Assembly (NCBI RefSeq): GCF_013386165.1
Contig: NZ_JACAOS010000016.1
Span: forward strand, 124,001-188,000
DNA: 64,000 nt
Source: Pseudomonas gingeri
Lineage (GTDB): Bacteria; Pseudomonadota; Gammaproteobacteria; Pseudomonadales; Pseudomonadaceae
Reading direction: 5' to 3'
Shown here: piece by piece, positions 49,702 through 58,690 of the stretch
Layout: each line of letters opens with the position of its first letter
How positions within the stretch are numbered: the first letter of the stretch is position 1
Translations under genes and position numbers: made by a program
Notes under the pieces: model-generated
Database searches by the model: none
What the model was told of the DNA's origin: nothing
Seen by the model: only the letters and a program-made list of their open reading frames with translations

Positions 49702-50717
49702 TGCAGGCTTTGCCGATTCCAAAACCACTGAAGCTGTTGGCTTACACCGCGTTGGCGGTGCTGGTGGTCAGTTGTTCGACCAGCCGCTCGCCGTATCAGT
49801 CGTCGTCATCTTCCAATACCATCCGCGCCAAGCCGGGCCTGGACATCAACCGTGCCCATAAAGACGGCGCGCCGTGGTGGGACGTCGATGTGTCGCGCAT
49901 CCCGGATGCCACGCCGACCCTGCACACTGGGCCGTACAAGGCCAACCCCTACACGGTGCTGGGCAAGACCTACTTCCCCCTGACCGACTCCAAGCGCTAC
50001 GTGGCCCAGGGCACGGCGTCCTGGTACGGCACCAAGTTCCATGGCCAGAACACCGCCAACGGCGAAGTGTATGACCTGTATGGCATGAGTGCCGCGCACA
50101 AGACCCTGCCGTTGCCCAGCTATGTGCGGGTGACCAACCTGGACAACAACCGCAGCGTGATCCTGCGGGTCAACGACCGTGGGCCGTTCTACTCGGACCG
50201 CATCATCGACTTGTCCTACGCCGCCGCGAAGAAGCTCGGTTACGCCGAGATCGGCACGGCGCGGGTCAAGGTCGAGGGTATCGACCCGCAGGAATGGTGG
50301 GCCCAACGGGGTCGTCCGGCACCGCTGATGCTCAACGAGCCGCAAGTGGCGCAGTCCCAGGCCCCAGCCCTGACCGCGTCCACCGGGACCATCGAGCAGT
50401 GGACCCCGCCGCCACAGCAACACGCCACCGACGTTGTGCCCGTACAGGCAGACGCAAAAAAAAACGGTTCTGCACCAGCCTCTGGCCAGTATCTCCAGGT
50501 GGGCGCCTTCGCCAACCCGGACGCTGCCGAGCTGCTGAGGTCGAAGCTAAGCTCGATGGTGAACGCGCCGGTGTTCGTGAGCTCGATCGTGCGCAACCAG
50601 CAGACCCTGCATCGGGTGCGGATGGGGCCGATCGGCACGCCGGGTGAAGTACAGCAAGTGCAGAACAGCGTACGTCTGGCCAATCTCGGTTCGCCGAGTC
50701 TGGTGACGTCGGAGTAA
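49701..50717 (+). CDS. rlpA: Rare lipoprotein A, septal lytic transglycosylase
   Basis: 338 aa. Lipoprotein signal ending LVVSCSTS, double-psi beta-barrel (ASWYGTKFHGQNTANGEVYDL with the catalytic Glu and Asp region RVNDRGPFYSDRIIDLSYAAAKKLG) and a C-terminal SPOR domain (YLQVGAFANPDAAELLRSKL). In Pseudomonas RlpA cleaves denuded glycan strands at the septum. Coupled to mltB. Confidence 0.97.
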   Translation: MQALPIPKPLKLLAYTALAVLVVSCSTSRSPYQSSSSSNTIRAKPGLDINRAHKDGAPWWDVDVSRIPDATPTLHTGPYKANPYTVLGKTYFPLTDSKRYVAQGTASWYGTKFHGQNTANGEVYDLYGMSAAHKTLPLPSYVRVTNLDNNRSVILRVNDRGPFYSDRIIDLSYAAAKKLGYAEIGTARVKVEGIDPQEWWAQRGRPAPLMLNEPQVAQSQAPALTASTGTIEQWTPPPQQHATDVVPVQADAKKNGSAPASGQYLQVGAFANPDAAELLRSKLSSMVNAPVFVSSIVRNQQTLHRVRMGPIGTPGEVQQVQNSVRLANLGSPSLVTSE

Positions 50718-50898
50718 CACAGGCACAATTGTGGATTGGGCCGCGTTCGACGGGCCGGGTCCTGGGTTGTTGGTTCGTTTGATAATAAAAGCCTGGAAAG
50801 GGTGGTGGAGCGAGCAACCTGACACGTGGCAGTTGGAAAACTGTCTGATTTATTTTTGCCCGCGAGGGCAAGTTTCCATTAGCGATTTCGAGAGACGG

Positions 50899-52062
50899 AT
50901 GAACATCACCACCTTTGCCAAACGTTTGTGCCTGCTTGTACCCCTGATCGTTGCGCCTGCCGCCTGGGCCGCCGATGAAATGGCCCTGCCGGCTTCGCCG
51001 CAACTGGCCGCCAAGGCCTATGTGCTCATGGATGCCGCCAGCGGCAACGTGCTGGTCGAGAACAACGGCGACCAGCGCCTGCCCCCCGCCAGTCTGACCA
51101 AGCTGATGAGTGCCTACATCGCGACCAAGGAAATCCGTCGCGGGCAGATCGGCGAGAACGACATGGTGACCGTCAGCGAAAACGCCTGGCGTACCGGCGG
51201 CTCGCGGATGTTCATCAAGGTCGGTTCCCAGGTGACGGTCAGCGACCTGCTGCACGGCATCATCATCCAGTCCGGCAACGACGCCACCGTGGCGCTGTCC
51301 GAGCACATCGCCGGCAGCGAAGACGCGTTCGCCGACATGATGAACAAGACGGCTGCCGAACTGGGCATGACCAACAGCCACTTCATGAACCCGACCGGCC
51401 TGCCGAACCCGGATCACTACTCTTCGCCCCACGACATGGCGATCCTGGCGCGGGCGATCATTCGTCTCGACCCGGTGCACTATGCGATCTACTCGCAGAA
51501 AGAGTTCTTCTGGAACGGCATCAAGCAGCCTAACCGCAACCTGCTGCTGTGGCGTGACAAGACCGTCGACGGTCTGAAAACCGGCCACACTGAAGAAGCC
51601 GGCTACTGCATGGTGGCTTCGGCCGTACGTGATGGCCAGCGCCTGATCGCCGTGGTGTTCGGCACCAACAGCGAATCGGCTCGTGCTTCTGAAACCCAGA
51701 AGCTGCTGACCTACGGTTTCCGCTTCTTCGAAACCCAGACCTTCTACCAGAAGGGCACTGAACTGGCCCAGGCACCGGTCTGGAAAGGCACCACCCACCA
51801 GGTCAAGGCCGGCCTGGCCGAAGACCTGACCATGACCATGCCTAAAGGCCAGCTCAAGAAGCTCGCCGCCACCATGACCATGAACCCGAAATTGGTCGCC
51901 CCGATTGCCAAGGGTGACGTGATCGGCAAGGTTGAAGTCAAACTGGACGACAAAGTGGTACACAGCGCTGATCTGATCGCGCTGGACGCGGTCGAGGAAG
52001 GTGGTATCTTCCGTCGCCTGTGGGACAGCATCCGTATGTTCTTCTACGGCATGTTCAACTGA
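50899..52062 (+). CDS. dacA: D-alanyl-D-alanine carboxypeptidase (PBP5/6)
   Basis: 387 aa. Signal peptide LCLLVPLIVAPAAWAADEM, SxxK in PPASLTKLMSAY, SxN in IQSGNDATVALSE, KTG in VDGLKTGHTEEAG, and a C-terminal amphipathic anchor (IFRRLWDSIRMFFYGMF). Trims the terminal D-Ala from peptidoglycan stems. ATG at 50899; the open frame upstream has no homology. The 180-bp gap before it holds its leader. Confidence 0.98.
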   Translation: MNITTFAKRLCLLVPLIVAPAAWAADEMALPASPQLAAKAYVLMDAASGNVLVENNGDQRLPPASLTKLMSAYIATKEIRRGQIGENDMVTVSENAWRTGGSRMFIKVGSQVTVSDLLHGIIIQSGNDATVALSEHIAGSEDAFADMMNKTAAELGMTNSHFMNPTGLPNPDHYSSPHDMAILARAIIRLDPVHYAIYSQKEFFWNGIKQPNRNLLLWRDKTVDGLKTGHTEEAGYCMVASAVRDGQRLIAVVFGTNSESARASETQKLLTYGFRFFETQTFYQKGTELAQAPVWKGTTHQVKAGLAEDLTMTMPKGQLKKLAATMTMNPKLVAPIAKGDVIGKVEVKLDDKVVHSADLIALDAVEEGGIFRRLWDSIRMFFYGMFN

Positions 52063-52161
52063 GGCATTCGACCGCTAGCAGAGAGTGTCGATTTGCGTAC
52101 CTCGTGCCTGACCCGGGCGCGAGGTATGTCCGTTGCCTGGGCTTACGAGGCCGTTATTGTC

Positions 52162-52437
52162 ATGACAGACACTGAAGTAAAAGCACCGAAAATCGAATTC
52201 CCGGTCACCGACTACCCGGTCAAGGTGATCAGCGACACGGGTGTGGGCAACAAGGACAAGATTGTCGAGATCGTCAAGAAACACGCGACGATCAACGACG
52301 ATCGCGTCGACGAGCGCCAGAGCACCAACGGCAAGTACACCACGATCCAGCTGCACATCGTGGCCACCGGCCAGGACCAGCTGTACGACATCAACAGCGA
52401 GTTGCGGGCCACCGGTTTCGTACACATGGTGCTGTGA
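52162..52437 (+). CDS. YbeD/DUF493 protein
   Basis: 91 aa ferredoxin-like (ACT-like) protein. IEFPVTDYPVKVISDTGVGN... IQLHIVATGQDQLYDINSELRATGFVHMVL matches the YbeD family, almost always placed between dacA and lipB. Possible allosteric regulator of lipoate metabolism; not shown. Its stop overlaps the lipB start. Confidence 0.95.
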   Translation: MTDTEVKAPKIEFPVTDYPVKVISDTGVGNKDKIVEIVKKHATINDDRVDERQSTNGKYTTIQLHIVATGQDQLYDINSELRATGFVHMVL

Positions 52438-53087
52438 TGGGCGCTGTGCTGGGCTTTCGCGAGCTCGGCCAGACCCCTTACGAGCCGGTCTGGCATGCCA
52501 TGCAGCGTTTTACCGATGGTCGCAAGAACGCCGACGCGGCGGATGAAGTCTGGCTGGTGCAGCATCCGTCGGTGTTCACCCAGGGCCAGGCCGGCAAGGC
52601 CGAGCACCTGCTGCTGCCGGGAGATATTCCGGTGGTCAAGGTCGATCGCGGCGGTCAGGTGACTTATCATGGTCCCGGCCAACTGGTGGCCTACCTGTTG
52701 CTGGACGTTCGTCGCCTGGGTTTTGGCGTGCGCGAACTGGTCAGCCGGATGGAGCGTTGCCTGATTGAGCTGCTGGCCAGCTACGGCGTGAGCGCCGAGG
52801 CCAAGGCCGACGCGCCCGGCGTGTATGTCGACGGGGCGAAGATCGCTTCCCTGGGCCTGCGGATTCGCAACGGTTGTTCGTTCCATGGCCTGGCGCTGAA
52901 TGTCGACATGGACCTTGGGCCGTTTCGACGGATTAACCCCTGCGGTTATGCGGGGCTGGCGATGACCCAGCTGCGCGACCACACAGGACCGATTGAATTT
53001 GCCGAGGTAAGTGCCCGGCTGCGCGCGCAGCTCGTCAAACACCTCGACTATGCTGAGCAGACGACCCTAACGGGCGGAATCGATTGA
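52437..53087 (+). CDS. lipB: Octanoyl-ACP:protein N-octanoyltransferase
   Basis: 216 aa. RGGQVTYHGPGQLVAYLLLDVRRLG is the LipB signature; the catalytic Lys is in VDGAKIASLGLRI and the catalytic Cys in RINPCGYAGLAMTQL. Transfers octanoyl from ACP to lipoyl domains. ATG at 52437 (a GTG directly precedes). One base before lipA. Confidence 0.97.
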   Translation: MGAVLGFRELGQTPYEPVWHAMQRFTDGRKNADAADEVWLVQHPSVFTQGQAGKAEHLLLPGDIPVVKVDRGGQVTYHGPGQLVAYLLLDVRRLGFGVRELVSRMERCLIELLASYGVSAEAKADAPGVYVDGAKIASLGLRIRNGCSFHGLALNVDMDLGPFRRINPCGYAGLAMTQLRDHTGPIEFAEVSARLRAQLVKHLDYAEQTTLTGGID

Positions 53088-53088
53088 T

Positions 53089-54114
53089 ATGACTACTGCG
53101 CAAGACGCTGTGCAAACCCTGATCCCGACGCTGGATGTTTCCGAGCGCCCGGCCCGTGCGAAAGTCGAAGCTGGCGTGAAACTGCGCGGTGCCGAGAAAG
53201 TTGCCCGTATCCCGGTGAAGATCATTCCGACTACCGAGTTGCCGAAGAAACCCGACTGGATTCGCGTGCGCATCCCGGTTTCCCCGGAGGTCGACCGGAT
53301 CAAGGCCTTGCTGCGCAAGCACAAGCTGCACAGCGTCTGCGAAGAGGCCTCCTGCCCGAACCTGGGCGAGTGCTTCAGCGGCGGTACCGCGACCTTCATG
53401 ATCATGGGTGATATCTGCACCCGTCGTTGCCCGTTCTGCGACGTTGGCCACGGCCGGCCGAAGCCCTTGGACGTCAACGAGCCGGAAAGCCTGGCCATCG
53501 CCATTGCCGACCTGCGCCTGAAGTACGTGGTGATCACCTCCGTGGATCGCGACGACCTGCGTGACGGTGGTGCCCAGCACTTCGCCGACTGCATCCGCGA
53601 GATCCGCAAGCTGTCGCCGAACGTGCAGCTCGAAACCCTGGTTCCCGACTACCGTGGACGGATGGACGTCGCGCTGGAAATCACCGCCGCCGAGCCGCCG
53701 GATGTGTTCAACCACAACCTGGAAACCGTGCCACGCCTGTACAAGGCCGCGCGTCCGGGTTCCGACTACCAGTGGTCGCTGACCTTACTGCAACGCTTCA
53801 AGCAGATGATGCCGCACATTCCGACCAAATCCGGTTTGATGCTGGGCCTGGGCGAGACCGACGAGGAAGTCATCGAAGTCATGCAGCGCATGCGCGAGCA
53901 CGACATCGACATGCTGACCCTCGGCCAGTACCTGCAACCGTCCCGCAGCCACTTGCCGGTGCAGCGTTTTGTGCACCCGGACACCTTCGCCTGGTTCGCC
54001 GAGGAAGGTTACAAGATGGGCTTCAAGAACGTGGCTTCCGGGCCGCTGGTGCGTTCTTCCTACCATGCCGACGAGCAAGCCAAGCTGGTCAAGGCTGAGC
54101 TGATGGGAGCGTAA
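53089..54114 (+). CDS. lipA: Lipoyl synthase
   Basis: 341 aa radical-SAM enzyme inserting two sulfurs into octanoyl groups. Auxiliary cluster CEEASCPNLGEC, radical-SAM cluster CTRRCPFC, and RSSYHADEQ near the C-terminus. Order ybeD-lipB-lipA is conserved. Confidence 0.98.
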   Translation: MTTAQDAVQTLIPTLDVSERPARAKVEAGVKLRGAEKVARIPVKIIPTTELPKKPDWIRVRIPVSPEVDRIKALLRKHKLHSVCEEASCPNLGECFSGGTATFMIMGDICTRRCPFCDVGHGRPKPLDVNEPESLAIAIADLRLKYVVITSVDRDDLRDGGAQHFADCIREIRKLSPNVQLETLVPDYRGRMDVALEITAAEPPDVFNHNLETVPRLYKAARPGSDYQWSLTLLQRFKQMMPHIPTKSGLMLGLGETDEEVIEVMQRMREHDIDMLTLGQYLQPSRSHLPVQRFVHPDTFAWFAEEGYKMGFKNVASGPLVRSSYHADEQAKLVKAELMGA

Positions 54115-54117
54115 CCC

Positions 54118-55080
54118 GTGAACCAGCGTCGACCCGTGCAGGCTTCCTATCAGGTCCAGAGCGCGGTGCCGGCGCTGCGTCAGGGCGGGGTGATCGGTCT
54201 GATCGCCCCGGCTGGCCCCGCTGCCCTTGATCCGCTCAAGGCGCAGCAGTGGGTCCAGGCCCGCGGCTATGAGCTGCGAATATTTCCGGGTGTCTCGCAA
54301 CGCGACGGTTACCTGGCCGGCAGTGATGAAGTGCGCCTGCGGGACTTGCACGACGCCTTTGCCGATCCTGAAATCGATGTGATTCTCTGTCTGCGTGGGG
54401 GCTACGGTTGCCCGCGGTTGTTGGACGATATTGATTTCGAGTTGCTCAAAAAACATCCAAAACCTTTGGTCGGCTACAGCGACATCACCGCGCTGCACCT
54501 GGCGATTGCCCGTTATGCGGGGTTCATGACCTTTCACGGGCCGCTGTTCAATGCGGATCTGCTGGGGGAGAAGCTGCCACCGACCGAGTCCTCGTTGTTC
54601 AACCTGCTGACCGGGCAGGTGCGGGCCGGCAGTGCATTCGAGCATCCTGCGGCGTTTCCCTTGACCAGCGTGGTTCCGGGCGTGGCCTCGGGGCGCCTGC
54701 AAGGCGGCAACCTGTCGTTGATCTGTGCGACCTTGGGCACGCCCTATGAAATCGATACTTGCGGCGTGATCCTGCTGATCGAGGACGTCAACGAGCCGCT
54801 GTACCGGGTTGACCGCTTACTGACCCATCTGCGCCTGGCGGGCAAGCTGGAAGGCCTGAGCGGTGTGCTGGTGGGAGATTTCGCCGGGATTGATACGGAG
54901 GCGCTGGTGCGCTTGCTCAAGCAGGAACTGGGGCCCTTGGGCATTCCGGTGCTGGCGGGTTGGCGCAGCGGGCATTGTGACCCGAACCTGACGCTGCCCC
55001 TGGGCGCGCAGGTGCGGTTGGATGCCGATGCCCGGCAGGTGGTGTTGGAACAGGACGTCGTCCTGACCCGCTGCCGGTAA
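54118..55080 (+). CDS. ldcA: Muramoyltetrapeptide LD-carboxypeptidase
   Basis: 320 aa S66 peptidase; releases the terminal D-Ala from recycled tetrapeptides in the cytoplasm. LRGGYGCPRLLDDIDFELL, nucleophile Ser in LVGYSDITALHLAI, GGNLSLICATLGTPYEID and the downstream Glu/His (LIEDVNEPLYRVDR; GHCDPNLTLPLG) are present. GTG start at 54118, three bases after lipA. Confidence 0.95.
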   Translation: MNQRRPVQASYQVQSAVPALRQGGVIGLIAPAGPAALDPLKAQQWVQARGYELRIFPGVSQRDGYLAGSDEVRLRDLHDAFADPEIDVILCLRGGYGCPRLLDDIDFELLKKHPKPLVGYSDITALHLAIARYAGFMTFHGPLFNADLLGEKLPPTESSLFNLLTGQVRAGSAFEHPAAFPLTSVVPGVASGRLQGGNLSLICATLGTPYEIDTCGVILLIEDVNEPLYRVDRLLTHLRLAGKLEGLSGVLVGDFAGIDTEALVRLLKQELGPLGIPVLAGWRSGHCDPNLTLPLGAQVRLDADARQVVLEQDVVLTRCR

Positions 55081-55087
55081 TACCTCA

Positions 55088-56407
55088 TCACGGGTTACGC
55101 AAGCTCTCCAGCAGCTTGTGATTCGGATAGCCATCCGCCGGCCAGCCCAAGACCTGCTGGGCGCCACGAATCGCCTTGCGGGTATTGGCGCCGATGATGC
55201 CGTCGGGATTGCCGGCGTCATAACCCTTGGTGCTGAGCAAGGACTGCAACTCGATCCGCTCGGAGCGGCTCAACGGCAGGTCATCCTTCGGCCATTCGCC
55301 ACGAATCAAACCCCCACCAGTAAAACGCTGGGACAACAAGCTCACCGCCAGCCCATAGGACGACGAATTGTTGTACTTGAGGATGGCGCGGAAGTTGTCC
55401 AGCACCAGGAACGCCGGGCCACGGTATCCCGCCGGCAGCAAAAGGGCGGCAGACAGTGGCGCCGAGCCGTTTGGCAAGGCGCCGCCCACTGGCAGGCGAA
55501 TGCCCATCTGTAGCCATTCACTCACCGACTTGCGTGTCGTGCCGTCAGCCTGGGCGTAGTCGAAGGCCGGTGGCAGCACCACTTCCATCCCCCATGGCTG
55601 CCCACGCTGCCAGCCCGAGCTTTGCAGGTAATTGGCGGTCGAGGCCAGGGCATCGGCCGAGTCGTTCCAGATATCACGGCGCCCGTCGCCGTCGAAGTCC
55701 ACCGCATAGCTGTTGTAGGTGGTGGGGATAAACTGGGTCTGGCCCATGGCCCCGGCCCAGGAGCCGAGCATCTGCTCGGGCTGGATATCGCCATGTTGGA
55801 TAATCTGCAACGCCGCCAGCAACTGGGCCTGGGCGAATCCCGGGCGGCGACCTTCGTAGGCCAGGGTCGCGAGGGAGCGGATCACCGATTTGTCGCCCTG
55901 GAACTGGCCGAAATTGCTTTCCATGCCCCACACGGCGACCAGGGCCTCGCGGTCGACGCCATAACGTTGTTCGATGCTCGACAGCAGCGCGCTGTTCTGT
56001 GCCAGCAGTGCCTGGCCCTTGCGTACACGCACGGGAGACAGGGCGCCGTCGAGGTATTCCCAGACCGGGCGGGTGAATTCCGGTTGGCTGCGGTCGGCCT
56101 TGATCACGCTCATGTCCGGGGTGACACCGGCAAAGGCGGCGTCGAATACAGCGGCTGTGATGCCGGCTTTCAGGGCATCGATACGGAACGCGGACATCCA
56201 CTCGCCGAAGCTTTGTGCAGGTTGGATCGTCAGGTCGTCATTGGCCTGCGGCAGGACAGGAACCGGGGCTGGGGCGGCTGCGGGGAGGGTTTGCAGCGGC
56301 TCGGCGTCGGCAGCGGTCGGCTTTTCCGCGCAGGCAACTAACAGGATAAAGCTGGTGGCGGCGAACAGTCGGCGTACGGGACGACGAAGGGTAAGGCAAA
56401 AGGGCAT
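55088..56407 (-). CDS. Lytic murein transglycosylase with peptidoglycan-binding domain (MltB/SltB family)
   Basis: 439 aa. Lipoprotein signal SFILLVACAEK, GH103 core with catalytic Glu in LVAVWGMESNFGQFQGDKSVIRSLATLAYEGRRP and GSWAGAMGQTQFIPTTYNSYAVDFDGDGRRDIW, and a C-terminal PG_binding_1 domain (LQSLLSTKGYDAGNPDGIIGANTRKAI). Paralogue of the mltB at 48691 with an added binding domain. Convergent with ldcA, seven bases apart. Confidence 0.96.
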   Translation of the reverse strand: MPFCLTLRRPVRRLFAATSFILLVACAEKPTAADAEPLQTLPAAAPAPVPVLPQANDDLTIQPAQSFGEWMSAFRIDALKAGITAAVFDAAFAGVTPDMSVIKADRSQPEFTRPVWEYLDGALSPVRVRKGQALLAQNSALLSSIEQRYGVDREALVAVWGMESNFGQFQGDKSVIRSLATLAYEGRRPGFAQAQLLAALQIIQHGDIQPEQMLGSWAGAMGQTQFIPTTYNSYAVDFDGDGRRDIWNDSADALASTANYLQSSGWQRGQPWGMEVVLPPAFDYAQADGTTRKSVSEWLQMGIRLPVGGALPNGSAPLSAALLLPAGYRGPAFLVLDNFRAILKYNNSSSYGLAVSLLSQRFTGGGLIRGEWPKDDLPLSRSERIELQSLLSTKGYDAGNPDGIIGANTRKAIRGAQQVLGWPADGYPNHKLLESLRNP

Positions 56408-56486
56408 GCGCGGGTCCGGATAATGCGAATCAGGTGCTGACCTTACCATGCTTGAGGGGGTGCAGTCGTGATGGCACGTCAGGCTT

Positions 56487-56648
56487 TCAGGCCGCCAGAA
56501 AGTAAGAAGCCTCCCAGCTTTTAGACTGGAAGGCTTCGCGGCGGTAGCTGCCTTTGCCTTTCGCCGGTTGTTCCTGACGGCTTCGGAACAGTGGCTGGGC
56601 GATGATGGATTTGGCTTTATTGGGACGGTGCCGGGACGGCTTGCTCAT
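56487..56648 (-). CDS. arfA: Alternative ribosome-rescue factor ArfA
   Basis: 53 aa basic protein. KAKSIIAQPLFRSRQEQPAKGKGSYRREAFQSKSWEA carries the ArfA core (PLFR-x-R, KGKGSY). ArfA recruits RF2 to ribosomes stalled on non-stop mRNA when tmRNA is lacking. The last codons are preceded by a strong hairpin inside the gene (56506-56537), as in E. coli, where it yields a truncated non-stop message. ATG at 56648 in TGCACCACCATG. Confidence 0.88.
   Translation of the reverse strand: MSKPSRHRPNKAKSIIAQPLFRSRQEQPAKGKGSYRREAFQSKSWEASYFLAA
56506..56537 (-). promoter_or_regulatory. Intragenic hairpin in arfA
   Basis: Arms GAAGCCTTCCAG and CTGGGAGGCTTC on the minus strand (12 bp, one G-U pair) around an eight-base loop, ending six codons before the arfA stop and followed by TTACTTTCT. 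Known ArfA genes carry an RNase III site or terminator here that removes the stop codon, so that intact ArfA is made only when tmRNA fails. Confidence 0.7.
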
Positions 56649-56790
56649 GGTGGTGCACTCTTGAGGTGGGTGAAGAGTGCGAATCATCGGGCAGATGCGG
56701 GTATCTGTCCAGTGGGGGCATTTGGCAATCATTTTATGCGCTAGATACCGTCTTGCCGGCTAACGTACAAGTACGATCAACGCGGTCCCT

Positions 56791-56875
56791 TGTAGGAGCC
56801 GAGCTTGCTCGCGATGAGGCCCTTAAGCCTTGCGCTGTCCTGCGGACGCCATCGCGAGCAAGCTCGGCTCCTACA
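56791..56875. repeat. REP pair (REPIN), GAGCCGAGCTTGCTCGCG variant
   Basis: REP unit TGTAGGAGCCGAGCTTGCTC at 56791 and its complement ending at 56875, about 32 bases apart. One extra C relative to the pairs at 26553, 28221 and 30149, present in both units. The remaining gap between arfA and holA shows nothing else. Confidence 0.9.
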
Positions 56876-56918
56876 GGAAATGAGGCGAGAGCGAGTATTG
56901 CGTAGGCAACACCCGCGG

Positions 56919-57956
56919 TTATTCCGCCGGCAACGCCAGCCGTTGCCCACACATCAGCAGGCTCAACCGGCTCAGGCTGCTCCATGGCGAACCCGGCGCC
57001 TGGCCCTTGATCTGCGCGTCGATCCGTTGCGCGTCCAGCAGCAACTGGCTCCAGCGTTGCGCCGTGTGCCGTTGCAGGGCTTTGCTCATCAGCGGTTTGC
57101 GCTTGTCCCAGACCGGTGGCCGGGCCTGGCTGAAGGCCTTGTCCAGCGGCACGCCCTGGCTGTATTGCAACGACAGGTTGGCCAGCAACCGCAGTTCCCG
57201 GGCCAGCGCCCAGAGAATCACCGGCGGCTCGACCCCTTCGCCGCGCAGCCCTTCGAGCATCCGCAGGGCATGGGCCGCTTCACCGTTGAGCACCGCGTCG
57301 ACCAGACCAAAGACATCGAAGCGGGCACTGTCGGCGACGGCCGCTTGCACCGTTTCCACGGTGATCTGCCCGCCTTCAGCCATCAGCTTGAGCTTTTCGA
57401 TTTCCTGGGCGGCAGCCAGCAGGTTGCCTTCAACCCGCGCCGCAATCAGTTCCACCGCGTCTTGCTGGGCTGAAAGACCGGCCTGGGACAGACGCTGGCG
57501 AATCCACTGTGGCAACTGGGCCGCGTCCACCGGCCAGATCTGGATGAACTGGGTGTCCGAGCCTTCGACCAGGGCCTTGCCCCATTTGGTTTTCTGCGCA
57601 CTGCCGTCGAGCTTGGGCAGGCTGATCAGCAGCAGGGTGTCTTCAGCCGGGCGCGAGCAATATTCGATCAGTGCCGCGGCGCCCTTGTCCCCGGGCTTGC
57701 CCGAAGGCAGGCGCAGTTCCAGCAGGCGTTTTTCGGCGAACAGCGACATGCTGGCACCGGCTTGCAGCAGCGTGCCCCAATCGAAGTTGGCGTCGGCGCT
57801 GAATACCTGGCGTTCGTCGAAACCTTGTTGGCGAGCGGCACCACGGATGGCGTCGGCGGCTTCCTGGCAGAGCAGCGGGTCGTCGCCGCTGATGACGTAG
57901 ACCGGCGCAAGGCTGCCTTGCAAGTGTTTGGCGAGTTGGGCGGGGGCGAGTTTCAT
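56919..57956 (-). CDS. holA: DNA polymerase III subunit delta
   Basis: 345 aa clamp-loader wrench. MKLAPAQLAKHLQGSLAPVYVISGDDPLLCQEAADAIR, VEGNLLAAAQEIEKLKLM and ILWALARELRLLANLS are typical. ATG at 57956, 40 bases after lptE. Order leuS-lptE-holA is conserved in gamma-proteobacteria. Confidence 0.97.
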   Translation of the reverse strand: MKLAPAQLAKHLQGSLAPVYVISGDDPLLCQEAADAIRGAARQQGFDERQVFSADANFDWGTLLQAGASMSLFAEKRLLELRLPSGKPGDKGAAALIEYCSRPAEDTLLLISLPKLDGSAQKTKWGKALVEGSDTQFIQIWPVDAAQLPQWIRQRLSQAGLSAQQDAVELIAARVEGNLLAAAQEIEKLKLMAEGGQITVETVQAAVADSARFDVFGLVDAVLNGEAAHALRMLEGLRGEGVEPPVILWALARELRLLANLSLQYSQGVPLDKAFSQARPPVWDKRKPLMSKALQRHTAQRWSQLLLDAQRIDAQIKGQAPGSPWSSLSRLSLLMCGQRLALPAE

Positions 57957-57970
57957 AGGCGGGCAAAGGC

Positions 57971-57989
57971 GGGGCGCCCAGGGCGCCCC
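57971..57989 (-). other. Hairpin between lptE and holA
   Basis: Perfect 8-bp arms GGGGCGCC and GGCGCCCC with a three-base loop in the 40-base lptE-holA gap; no T-run. Possibly an attenuator or mRNA-processing structure. Confidence 0.4.
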
Positions 57990-57996
57990 GACAGGC

Positions 57997-58602
57997 TTAC
58001 TGCTGCGGCAGTTGCAGCGGCGATTGCTGCGGCTGCGACGCTTCGTACTTGCGCGCGGCTTCCAGGGCGTCGGCATCGGCCTTGGCCTTGGCATCGGCGG
58101 TCTGTTGCAGGGCATCCAGTTGCGCCGGTGTCAGCAGTTGCAGGCGCAAGACCATCTGCTGGATCAGGTCGCGACGCATTTCCTTGCGCAGTTGGCCCGC
58201 TTCGGCATCGCCAGCGGTGATGTTGTTGCCGTCGTGCACGTAGTACTTCTGGATCTGCAGCTTGCCGGTGAGCAGTTGCAGGTCGTGGTCGCCGCGGATT
58301 TCATAGTACAGCGCGGTGTTGAGCTCGTACTCGGCGTTACGGCCGGCGCCCGAGTAGGTCGCGTCACGCTGGGTTTCCTGCTCGTCGGTCAGGATCAGCT
58401 TGTAAGGCGCACCGGAGTAGACCTTGACGCCGCTGTGCTCGAGGACCTGGGTCAACTGCTTGACCGTGTCGCCGTAGGCGTTGCGGGCGCTGACCGCCAG
58501 TTCCTTGATGGTCAGCTGATTGGTGCCGGTGCCGCGCAGCTGGAAGCCGCAGGCGCTCAGCAGCACGGCGAGGCCCATTACCAGCAGATTGCGTTTGATC
58601 AT
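57997..58602 (-). CDS. lptE: LPS-assembly lipoprotein LptE
   Basis: 201 aa. Lipoprotein signal LLVMGLAVLLSACGFQLRGTG (the CGFxLRG start is diagnostic). It plugs the LptD barrel for LPS insertion in the outer membrane. The C-terminal ~40 residues are Ala/Lys/Gln-rich (AKAKADADALEAARKYEASQPQQ), a low-complexity tail. Confidence 0.96.
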   Translation of the reverse strand: MIKRNLLVMGLAVLLSACGFQLRGTGTNQLTIKELAVSARNAYGDTVKQLTQVLEHSGVKVYSGAPYKLILTDEQETQRDATYSGAGRNAEYELNTALYYEIRGDHDLQLLTGKLQIQKYYVHDGNNITAGDAEAGQLRKEMRRDLIQQMVLRLQLLTPAQLDALQQTADAKAKADADALEAARKYEASQPQQSPLQLPQQ

Positions 58603-58659
58603 CTTGTTGCTCCCCTTGAAACCCTGTGGGTCGACGGTGCGACCTCGGAAGTCTTGCAA

Positions 58660-58681
58660 GGCGCCCACAATGGTGGGCGCC
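58660..58681 (-). other. Hairpin between leuS and lptE
   Basis: Perfect 9-bp arms GGCGCCCAC and GTGGGCGCC with AATG loop, ten bases after the leuS stop; no T-run on the minus strand. Partial terminator or mRNA-end stabiliser. Confidence 0.45.
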
Positions 58682-58690
58682 CGATCCCAT

